From Hyphomicrobiaceae bacterium (GTDB lineage: Bacteria; Pseudomonadota; Alphaproteobacteria; Rhizobiales; Hyphomicrobiaceae), in the NCBI GenBank assembly GCA_022842785.1, contig JALHOW010000001.1:372001-436000 (forward strand): a stretch of DNA of 64,000 nucleotides, in the 5' to 3' direction. Shown in pieces: positions 51,379 through 58,997 of this stretch. A program made the translations under genes and the position numbers. Under the pieces are notes generated by a model, which did no database searches, was not told the DNA's origin, and worked only from the letters and a program-made list of their open reading frames with translations. Position 1 is the first letter of the stretch; each line of letters opens with the position of its first letter.

Positions 51379-53151
51379 ATGACCAAGTGGCTTATTGCTT
51401 TTCTTCTGGTGCTCTTCGGCATCTCCGATAGCGCGAGCGCGCAGGATCGTTGGGCGCGCGTGAACTCCGCGACGGCTGGCGTCGGCACTCAACAAGTGCT
51501 CATAGATGCTTCAGGCTGGGCAGCGGGCTGCAAGGGCATACGGATCGCCGTGCCCGATGCGACGATCGCGATTGAGCACATATCCATCGTCTATGCGACC
51601 GGCCGCGTGCACGCCGAGACGCTCTCGCCGCCAGTGCGCGTAGGGCCGGGGGGGCAGAGTCGCACATTTGCCCCGACGGACGAGTCGCGTCAGATCCGCC
51701 TCGTCACCGTCCGCTTCGCGCGCGTGGACCGCTCGGCGAAGGCAGCGACAATCGAGCTGTGGGGCTTGCAGCCGGGTGCCCGATCGATCGGCAGCCCGCC
51801 TGTCACGTCTCAGCGGCGTGAGTTCAGGATCGATCCGCCCGCGGGCGGTGCACCGCCGCCGCCTGTAGCTCGGCGCATGGAAGTGCAGCCGCCCCCACCG
51901 CCGCCGATGGCGCAGTCGCGCGAACCCGTCGAAAGCGCTCGCCCGAGCGACGCGCCCCGCTCGCGCAGCATGCAGCCGCCAAGCGCACGCGCGCCTGAAT
52001 CGGAGACCGCCGCACCACCGCCATCCGCGGCACCGAAATCCGCACCCAAGGCCGCCAGTCGCTCTTTGGCACCGCCATCAGCGGCAGATGCGAACAAGCC
52101 CTACACCGAGGTGGATGTCTTCTTCGGCACCGACCGTAAGCGCGAGGCGGATCGCAGCAAGTTCGGTCGTGCCGTCGCTGCCTTCGGGACGGGACGCTCG
52201 GCCCAGCTCACGCTCGGCAAGGCCGTCGTGACCGTGCCGAAGGGAGGGCGCGAGAAGGGCTCCATCCCGCGGCCCGAGTGGGATCTCATTGTCGCGCGGT
52301 TCTCGCTTCGTGAGGAGGATCTCTCGCGTGACTTCACGGTGTTCGCCGTCGATGTCATGTCGCAGCGTGATTTCGCGCGTGAGGCGCGCCAGAAGCTCGC
52401 CGGTTCCAAGAGGTTCGAGGGGCAGGCCTTCGTGTTCGTGCACGGCTACTTCGTCACGTTCGACGATGCGCTGTTCCGTGCCGCACAGATAGCGCACGAC
52501 CTCGAATTCGACGGTGTGCCGTTCGTCTACAGCTGGCCCTCGGTCGCGGGTGTTACGGGCTATGTGCTCGATCGTGGCCGCGCGCGCGATGCACGTGACC
52601 AGCTGCGCGAGTTCGTCGATCTCATTGCTAAGGAGAGCGGCGCGAAGGAAGTGCATCTGATCGCGCACAGCATGGGCGCGGATCCGCTGCTCGAAGTGCT
52701 GCGCGACATTCAGCGCAGCGAGCCGCAGGTCGCAACGGGCGCACGCCCGCGCTTCGGTGAGATCATCCTCGCGGCGCCGGATATCACGCGTGAGAGCTTC
52801 GAGCTGATTGCGGGCCAGATCACTGGCTTGCGGCGCGGCATGACGCTTTACGCGTCGTCGTCCGACCGCGCGATGACCGTGTCGCGCTGGACGCGGCTCG
52901 GCGAAAGCCCGGCAGGATATGTGCCGAGCAGCGGCCCCGTCGTCGTGCCGGGTGCTGCTGATACGATCGATATTTCGAGCCTCGACACGAGCTTCTTCGC
53001 GCTCAATCATTCGACGTTCGCCGATCGCGAGGCACTGCTCGGTGACATCCGGCGGCTGATCAGCAGTGGGCTGCGTCCGCCGAGCACGCGCGGCGAGCAG
53101 TTCGAGCTCATCCAGGGTGAGAGCGGCGCGTACTGGCGCTACAAGAAATAG
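51379..53151 (+). CDS. Secreted alpha/beta hydrolase, DUF900 family
   Basis: A 590-residue protein with a signal peptide (MTKWLIAFLLVLFGISDSAS). Residues 25-140 form a beta-rich region, 150-230 a proline- and serine-rich linker, and 240-590 a DUF900 esterase domain that starts with VDVFFGTDRKREADRSKFG. The nucleophile is in LIAHSMGADPLLE (Ser about 431), the oxyanion region is FVHGYFVTFDDALF, and the final His is in FALNHSTFADREALL. Probably a periplasmic or cell-surface esterase. The upstream ATG at 51289 would remove the signal peptide from the end, so 51379 is preferred. Confidence 0.87.
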   Translation: MTKWLIAFLLVLFGISDSASAQDRWARVNSATAGVGTQQVLIDASGWAAGCKGIRIAVPDATIAIEHISIVYATGRVHAETLSPPVRVGPGGQSRTFAPTDESRQIRLVTVRFARVDRSAKAATIELWGLQPGARSIGSPPVTSQRREFRIDPPAGGAPPPPVARRMEVQPPPPPPMAQSREPVESARPSDAPRSRSMQPPSARAPESETAAPPPSAAPKSAPKAASRSLAPPSAADANKPYTEVDVFFGTDRKREADRSKFGRAVAAFGTGRSAQLTLGKAVVTVPKGGREKGSIPRPEWDLIVARFSLREEDLSRDFTVFAVDVMSQRDFAREARQKLAGSKRFEGQAFVFVHGYFVTFDDALFRAAQIAHDLEFDGVPFVYSWPSVAGVTGYVLDRGRARDARDQLREFVDLIAKESGAKEVHLIAHSMGADPLLEVLRDIQRSEPQVATGARPRFGEIILAAPDITRESFELIAGQITGLRRGMTLYASSSDRAMTVSRWTRLGESPAGYVPSSGPVVVPGAADTIDISSLDTSFFALNHSTFADREALLGDIRRLISSGLRPPSTRGEQFELIQGESGAYWRYKK

Positions 53152-53170
53152 CACGGCGCGGGCGGCCAAC

Positions 53171-53884
53171 TCAGGCTTCGGGCCCACGCCAGATCCGCTT
53201 GGCTTCGTCCTCGCCAAGTGTGAAATCCAAGCTGTAAAGGCCGGCGATTGGATTTGTCGCCGCGCCGTGAGCGACAAGCCCGCTGGCGCCAAGCAGGTCG
53301 TCGCGCGCTGCTTCGATGGCCGCACGGTCATAGCCTTCGACGAGCACGATGCGATCGGCAAAGGCATCCGGCGCGCCGCGCAGGACCTTCTCCCGAGTTT
53401 GCGTCTGGCTTGCATCGCTATCGCATACGAGCAGGTGCGCCGCGTTGAGTCCCGCGCGCCCTGCCAGTTCCGGAAGCGCTTCCCTGATGAGCCATTGTTC
53501 GAGCCTGTCAGTCTCGCCAGCGCGCGCGGAAAGCTGCAGCGTCAACAGATAGCCGCCGATGCCGTGTCCGAAGGTTGCCTGGACCGTGCAGAGGCTGCGG
53601 TTCATGCCGACGAAGAGCGGCAGGCACCGCGTGGACCATGGTGTCGGATTGTTGAGGCGCTCGAGATAGGCGGCCGAGGTGAAGGTTGCGAGCGCCTCGC
53701 CGTGGTAGATCGTGCAGACGCGTGGAGCGCCGTCGATCGCGCGATACCGTGAGCCGCGCAGAAAACCCGGAATGGCAACGCGCTCAATCATGTGCTCGTG
53801 CGTGTGCCAGTTGTCGTGCTCGTTTACGCTCTCGGTTGCCAGGTCCCACCACGCAACGAAGCAACTCGTGCCCGAAAGCGTCAT
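53171..53884 (-). CDS. Uncharacterised protein with two ferredoxin-like halves
   Basis: A 237-residue protein. Two similar halves have the look of a dimeric alpha/beta barrel: CFVAWWDLATESVNEHDNWHTHEHMIER with VAIPGFLRGSRYRAIDG, and GYLLTLQLSARAGETDRLEQWL with LNAAHLLVCDSDASQ. Such folds occur in EthD-like and monooxygenase-like proteins. It follows the TPR gene by 31 bases on the same strand. A GCAGGACGCGAG string precedes the start. I do not name a family with certainty. Confidence 0.7.
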   Translation of the reverse strand: MTLSGTSCFVAWWDLATESVNEHDNWHTHEHMIERVAIPGFLRGSRYRAIDGAPRVCTIYHGEALATFTSAAYLERLNNPTPWSTRCLPLFVGMNRSLCTVQATFGHGIGGYLLTLQLSARAGETDRLEQWLIREALPELAGRAGLNAAHLLVCDSDASQTQTREKVLRGAPDAFADRIVLVEGYDRAAIEAARDDLLGASGLVAHGAATNPIAGLYSLDFTLGEDEAKRIWRGPEA

Positions 53885-53915
53885 GACAACGTTCTCGCGT
53901 CCTGCGCGGCGCAGC

Positions 53916-55238
53916 TCATGGGCTGATGGCTTCAGCCTGCTCGAGAAAACGGCGGTTTGGCGCACTCTGGGGCCGCGCCGCCAGCCGCTCGTGTGCCAGC
54001 GACAGTGCGACGTCGCGAATGCCCGCGCGTGCGGCGGCCTCGGTCAAGGTCCATTCGATGACGTCGCGCTGGGCCTTGCTTCCGCCCATTCGCCAGAGAT
54101 CGAAGCGTGCGGGCAGCAGGTGGTCGACCGCTTCCACGTACGCGCCGCGGCGGAACGCTGCTATGCCCTGCACCACGGGAAGGCCGACGTCCCTGTAGAC
54201 AATGGCGCGCTCCGTGCCGTCGGCTGCCGTACTGCGCATCGCGGCGAGCCGGCGCTCGACGGCGGCGTGATCGCCGGCGCCGAGTTCGGCCATAGCCGCA
54301 TGAATGTCGGTGAAAACGCACATGCGCCCATCCGCGCGGTTGCCCCAGTCGGCCGCTTCCTTGCGCCACCTGTCACCAGCTTGGCAGCCGAGCATCTCGA
54401 GCCGCCAAAGGAGTGCGGACCCATTGGTGAGGCTGAGCCCGACCGGCCGCTGGGTCGCCATGAGCGGACCGTCGTAGACCGCGACTGCCGCATCGTATTG
54501 GCCGAGCTCGACGTGGAAGAGTGCCTTGTGCCACCAAATGTGGGCCTGCCCTGTATGCGCGGGTGTCGACCAGAGCGGCTCGCGTGCATCCATCCATGCG
54601 AGGCCTTCGTCCGGCCGCCCGGTCATCTCCATCACGTGTGAGACGGCATGATGCGGCCAGTAGCCGTAGGGCTCGAGTTCGGCGGCCTCGCGTGACGTCG
54701 CTTCTGCGCGTGCATAGTCCGCCGCCTCTTCGAGCCCGAAGCCGTAAAAGGCGAGCAGGATGCCGTAACCGGGATCGCTTTTGCTCCATTGGGGCAATGC
54801 GCGCGCGGAGCGGTCGGCGACGAGGGCGAAGCGCCCGTAAAAGGCGTCCATGAGCAGGGCGGCAAAGTGCGCGAGCACATCGCGCGGATAGCTCATGAGA
54901 TGCCGGTCGAGGATGGCGACACCAGCGCCGCGCTCGCCCTCGACCGCACGACTGAGGGCTGCGAGATGCGTCCGTTCGCGGTCATTCAGCGGGAGCGCGC
55001 GCGCCGTTTCGATGAGTGGACGTGCGACGGCGGCAAAGCCTGAGTCATTGGCAAGTGCCAGCACCCACGCTTTGCCGATATGCGCCATCGCGAACTCGGG
55101 GGCCGCTTGGCGTGCAGCTTCAAAAAGACCGATGGCATCGCCATAGCCGAGCCCGTAGGCGCGGACGGCCGCGTCGTAGTGGAGCACAGCCTCGGTGGTC
55201 GCGCCTGTAAGGTGATGACCCTGGGCGTCCTTCGGCAT
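53916..55238 (-). CDS. Tetratricopeptide-repeat protein, TTC38-like
   Basis: A 440-residue cytoplasmic protein made of helical pairs through its length, with the TTC38 pieces LHYDAAVRAYGLGYGDAIGLFEAA, AHIGKAWVLALAND, and HAVSHVMEMTGRPDEGLAWMD followed by TGQAHIWWHKALFHVELGQYDAA. This family is shared with animals and its role is unknown. No signal peptide. GGGAGCAGG precedes the start. It is the first gene of a pair with the protein at 53171. Confidence 0.85.
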   Translation of the reverse strand: MPKDAQGHHLTGATTEAVLHYDAAVRAYGLGYGDAIGLFEAARQAAPEFAMAHIGKAWVLALANDSGFAAVARPLIETARALPLNDRERTHLAALSRAVEGERGAGVAILDRHLMSYPRDVLAHFAALLMDAFYGRFALVADRSARALPQWSKSDPGYGILLAFYGFGLEEAADYARAEATSREAAELEPYGYWPHHAVSHVMEMTGRPDEGLAWMDAREPLWSTPAHTGQAHIWWHKALFHVELGQYDAAVAVYDGPLMATQRPVGLSLTNGSALLWRLEMLGCQAGDRWRKEAADWGNRADGRMCVFTDIHAAMAELGAGDHAAVERRLAAMRSTAADGTERAIVYRDVGLPVVQGIAAFRRGAYVEAVDHLLPARFDLWRMGGSKAQRDVIEWTLTEAAARAGIRDVALSLAHERLAARPQSAPNRRFLEQAEAISP

Positions 55239-55447
55239 AACCTGCTCCCTTGCTCATTGTCCGATTTGGTGCGCCGAGCCTAGCAGCTAGTGGCCCCGGT
55301 GGTCACCGCGCATGCCTTAACCTAACCATTCAACTGCTGCTTAAGGGCGTTCTGCGACAGCGCTGGCAGTTAGACCGGCAACGCGGCACACTCCACCGAG
55401 CGCCCCCCGGGCGGTTGGGGCGCCCGTCAAGGGAGAAGGCGCGTACC

Positions 55448-56215
55448 GTGAGGATCGCAAGGCTCAGGTGGCTGCCGGTTGTACCAGTGATTATCGCGTT
55501 GGGGTTCGCGCCCGCATTTGGCCAGGCCGAATCCCCGGCGCCGACGTTGTCGCCCGCGGAAGCCTGGGTCATTACGCATTCCTTGGGGCAGGTTCGCCCT
55601 GGGAACTCGATGAGCGATCTACGCCATCATCTCGAGGCGCGCTTCCTGTCGGCTGATCTTGATGGCAGTGGCGGCATCACTCAAAAGGATATCGAGTTCA
55701 GCCAGCAATTGGCCGATGCCCACCGGCGTGTCGGGACCATCAGTTCGTGGGTGTTGTGGGATCTCGATGGCGACGGGCGGGTGACGCGGGAAGAGGTTGT
55801 GATCGCGAATGGGCGTCGAACGGCAGGCCCCGTGCGGATCGGAAGCATTCCCGTGCTGCCAACGCCGGCCCAGCGCAAGGAAGCCATGGACAGGCTCGTC
55901 GCCAAAGCCATGGAAGCAGACGGTGATGGCGACGGTATCATCACTTTTGCTGAAATTCTCAACCACGCCAACACGCGTGTCGGCGAGATCACCGCTCGCA
56001 GCCTGGACAGGCGGAGCAGCGAATTTCCGAGCATCTTCGATGCGAACGGTGACGGCACGACCGAGCGCGCCGAGTACATGGCCGTGGTCGAGCGTGTGCT
56101 TTCGCGGATCGACAGCGATGGTGACGGCACCATCAGCGTGCAAGAGGTTGAGGCGCATAAGGCCCTGCGGAAAGCCGCGCAGGACTTGCAGCGCCAGCAA
56201 CGCTCATTCAGATAG
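55448..56215 (+). CDS. Secreted EF-hand protein with five Ca2+-binding loops
   Basis: 255 residues from a GTG start, with GGGAGAAGG ahead of it and a signal peptide (RLRWLPVVPVIIALGFAPAFGQ) behind it. Five 12-residue EF loops are seen: DLDGSGGITQKD (70-81), DLDGDGRVTREE (105-116), DGDGDGIITFAE (158-169), DANGDGTTERAE (198-209) and DSDGDGTISVQE (222-233). The first ends in Asp, the others in Glu. No loop has the Pro at position 2 typical of lanmodulin, so Ca2+ is the likely ligand. Calsymin of Rhizobium is a known comparable secreted EF-hand protein. Confidence 0.85.
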   Translation: MRIARLRWLPVVPVIIALGFAPAFGQAESPAPTLSPAEAWVITHSLGQVRPGNSMSDLRHHLEARFLSADLDGSGGITQKDIEFSQQLADAHRRVGTISSWVLWDLDGDGRVTREEVVIANGRRTAGPVRIGSIPVLPTPAQRKEAMDRLVAKAMEADGDGDGIITFAEILNHANTRVGEITARSLDRRSSEFPSIFDANGDGTTERAEYMAVVERVLSRIDSDGDGTISVQEVEAHKALRKAAQDLQRQQRSFR

Positions 56216-56236
56216 CCGACCGCCGTATTGCGGCGG

Positions 56237-57043
56237 CTACTCCAGCGCCGCCGCGACGGCACGTCGTGCAAGTACGCCAACGAGCTGCGCGCGATAGGCA
56301 CCCGGCGCGTGCATGTCGGCGATCATGTCCTCTGCGGGGACTTTGATCCCTTCGATGGCGGAGGGGGCGAAGCTCTTGCCCAGTGCTGCTTCCATGTCCG
56401 TGACGCGGAAGACACCACTCTGACCGGCACCCGTGGCGGCCACGCGTACGCCTTGCGAGCCTTTGCTCACCATCACGCCGACGAGGGCGAAACGCGAGGC
56501 CGGATGCGCGAACTTCTCGTAATGCGCGCGCTCCGGAACAGGGAAGGAAATAGTGCGGATGATCTCGCCTTCTTCGAGCGAAGTCGTGAAGAGCCCGTCG
56601 AAGAAATCATCCGCGGCAATGCTGCGGCTGTCCGTGTGAACGGTGGCGCCGAGACCGAGCACGGCTGCGGGATAGTCGGCCGATGGGTCGTTGTTGGCGA
56701 GCGAGCCGCCCATGGTGCCGCGATTGCGGACCTGCGGATCGCCGATGAGACCGGCGAGGTGCGCGAGCGCCGGAATGAGGCGTCGCACATCCGGCGATGC
56801 CGCAACTTCCGCATGGCGGGTCATGGCGCCAACCGTCAGCGTATTGCCGTCGACGGTAATGCACGAGAGACCCTCAATCGCGCCGAGATCGATGAGCGAG
56901 GCTGGTTGGGCGAGGCGCTGCTTCATCACGGGAAGCAGTGTCTGTCCGCCGGCGATGTAGCGTGCGTCACCGCTGGCTTCATAGGCCTTGCGGGCGTCTG
57001 CGAGGTTGGCGGGGCGCACATAGTCGAATGCAGGAATGCCCAT
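56237..57043 (-). CDS. Molybdenum hydroxylase FAD subunit (CoxM type)
   Basis: A 268-residue FAD-binding subunit of the xanthine dehydrogenase/CO dehydrogenase family. The FAD sites read YIAGGQTLLPVMKQRLAQP and RNRGTMGGSLANNDPSADY. It passes electrons from the iron-sulfur subunit to an acceptor. It lies 3 bases after the CoxS-type gene, but no large molybdopterin subunit (CoxL) follows; the convergent EF-hand gene does instead. Confidence 0.92.
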   Translation of the reverse strand: MGIPAFDYVRPANLADARKAYEASGDARYIAGGQTLLPVMKQRLAQPASLIDLGAIEGLSCITVDGNTLTVGAMTRHAEVAASPDVRRLIPALAHLAGLIGDPQVRNRGTMGGSLANNDPSADYPAAVLGLGATVHTDSRSIAADDFFDGLFTTSLEEGEIIRTISFPVPERAHYEKFAHPASRFALVGVMVSKGSQGVRVAATGAGQSGVFRVTDMEAALGKSFAPSAIEGIKVPAEDMIADMHAPGAYRAQLVGVLARRAVAAALE

Positions 57044-57046
57044 GGC

Positions 57047-57544
57047 TCAGCCTCCTGCCTTGCCGGTCGTGTGCCCGGCGGAATGCATGGACCGCGCGCC
57101 ATCGAGCACGGCCGCGACGATGTTCTGATATCCCGTGCAGCGACAGAGATTGCCTTCGAGGCCATGGCGCACGCCGGCCTCGTCGATCTCCGGCTTGTCT
57201 CCGACGAGCGCGACGGCTGCCATGATCATGCCGGGCGTGCAGAAGCCACATTGCAGGCCGTGGTGCTTGCGGAATGCCTCCTGCATGGGGTGCAGCTCCG
57301 CGCCCTTTTGAAGGCCCTCGATGGTCGTAATGCGGGCGCCGTTGGCCTGCATGGCGAGGACGGTGCAGCTCTTTGCCGACCGCCCATCGATATGGACCGT
57401 GCAGGCGCCGCACTGGCTCGTGTCGCAGCCGACATGCGTTCCGGTGAGCGCGAGCGTCTCTCTCAGCACATCGACGAGAAGTGCATTGGCCGGCACATCG
57501 AGGCTCTGGGGCGTCCCGTTCACAGTGAGCGTGATTTGCGGCAT
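57047..57544 (-). CDS. Molybdenum hydroxylase [2Fe-2S] subunit (CoxS type)
   Basis: A 165-residue subunit with two [2Fe-2S] clusters. The plant-type cluster cysteines are 40, 45, 48 (CDTSQCGAC) and 60, and the second set is 99, 102 (CGFC) and 134, 136 (CRC). AGGAG lies 12 bases before the start, a bit far. It heads the pair with CoxM. A leader with MKFASHEIDHAIDQEIDRP is possible at 57601 but has no ribosome site. The catalytic subunit must be encoded elsewhere. Confidence 0.92.
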   Translation of the reverse strand: MPQITLTVNGTPQSLDVPANALLVDVLRETLALTGTHVGCDTSQCGACTVHIDGRSAKSCTVLAMQANGARITTIEGLQKGAELHPMQEAFRKHHGLQCGFCTPGMIMAAVALVGDKPEIDEAGVRHGLEGNLCRCTGYQNIVAAVLDGARSMHSAGHTTGKAGG

Positions 57545-57787
57545 GGGTCGGTCGATCTCCTGGTCGATCGCGTGATCGATCTCGTGGGACGCGAATTTCA
57601 TGTCGGTGCGCGGGTGCGCGTACCGGTCAGCGTGGAAAGCGGCAGCCAAACGGGAGCGCCCGGACCGGACAAAAGCGTGCACGTCCGGACAGCTGCGAGG
57701 TTAGCGCGCAGAGGCGCGTATGCCAAGCCCCGGGCCAACCCCTGTGGGCGCGCGCAGGGGCGGGACAGAGTTGCGGCTCGGGATTGC

Positions 57788-58867
57788 TTACTGCGTTGGC
57801 GCGGCCGGCAATTCGAGAATGGCGCGCCAGCGACCATCGATGCCGTATGCCGTGTGCAGATGAGTGCCGAGCAGCGCCGCGAGCGTCCGCGCGACGGCAA
57901 TCTGTACGGCTGCCGGGCCGCGATCGGCACCGCAGTCTACTGCGCCGGCTGCGCGGGTGGCGGCGTCCGCATCGCCATGCGTGAGCGTGACCATCAGCTC
58001 GACGATGCCCGGGCCTGACGAGAGTTCGACGTGGATGCCGGCGCCGATATCGGCATGGACGAGCGCGCCGCTGACAATGCGGGTGATCGCATGGTGGAGA
58101 GCGGAGGACTCCGAGAATACAGCGCGATCCGTGGCGGACTGCCAGCTCAGGGCCACTTGCTTGGCGGCGGCGTCGGGCCCGGCCTGCCGGAGGACGTCGC
58201 GCACGGCGCTTTCGAGGTCGACCGGCTCGTGGGTGCCGAAGGCCGCAGCCGTGACGGCGCTCGTCAGCGTCAGCATGTCCTCGCTGGTGCGAAGCAGATT
58301 CTGTCCGCCTTCGAGAATATGGAGCGCGCTGTCGCGATACGGGGCGGTGCCGAGGGGGCCGAGGATTTCGTGGCGGATGGCCTCCGCATTGCCGAGGATG
58401 GCGTTGAGAGGTGTGCGCAACTCGTGGCTCATCAGGGCGAGGAGCCCGGAGACTTCGCGGCGGGCGCCGTCGATCCCGAGGGCGCCGGACCGGGCAAAAG
58501 TGCTCACATCGCGGGCCGACTGACGGGGTGCTTCGGCGCGGGGGCGGCGTGCGACGGGAGCGGGGCTCTCGGCGGCGCGCAGCATGAGGAGGAGAGCGAC
58601 GGCTGCGGCACTGAGGCAGATGCCGGCACCGGCGAGGGGCCCAATGACGTCGCCAACGGCCATGGTGAAGGCGACCGCTAGGGCGAGGTGGCCGAGGGCG
58701 AGCGCCGCGTGGAGGTTCCGGTCGAGGACGATGCGGCGGAAGTCGATCTGTCGGCTAAGCAGGGCGAGAACCCGAAGCTGATCCGAAATCAGCCCTTTGG
58801 CTTCGGCGAAACCTTCCCGCCGAACCAGTGAAATCGCCCGCGCCATCATTGCCCCCGTCATGCGCAT
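57788..58867 (-). CDS. Membrane histidine kinase with degenerate ATPase domain
   Basis: A 359-residue protein with two membrane helices (about 53-73 and 78-97) and a good HisKA dimer domain: LLALMSHELRTPLNAILGNAEAI with His 148. The following HATPase part keeps its length, but the N-box reads ITRIVSGALVHA without the Asn, and no DxGxG or GxGxGL box follows (IVELMVTLTHGDADA). It may be a pseudokinase that scaffolds or removes phosphate. No response regulator gene is near. Start could also be at 58861. Confidence 0.8.
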   Translation of the reverse strand: MRMTGAMMARAISLVRREGFAEAKGLISDQLRVLALLSRQIDFRRIVLDRNLHAALALGHLALAVAFTMAVGDVIGPLAGAGICLSAAAVALLLMLRAAESPAPVARRPRAEAPRQSARDVSTFARSGALGIDGARREVSGLLALMSHELRTPLNAILGNAEAIRHEILGPLGTAPYRDSALHILEGGQNLLRTSEDMLTLTSAVTAAAFGTHEPVDLESAVRDVLRQAGPDAAAKQVALSWQSATDRAVFSESSALHHAITRIVSGALVHADIGAGIHVELSSGPGIVELMVTLTHGDADAATRAAGAVDCGADRGPAAVQIAVARTLAALLGTHLHTAYGIDGRWRAILELPAAPTQ

Positions 58868-58997
58868 TCCGCCGATGAAGCGGGGCCCCCAAGCACCCGA
58901 ATCACATGGACATTATGGGCGCGCGATTCGCCGTATGTCGAGTTTAATGTTTTGGTAATACTTGCAGATCGCAGGCTACGACGAAGTGCTCATAGTA

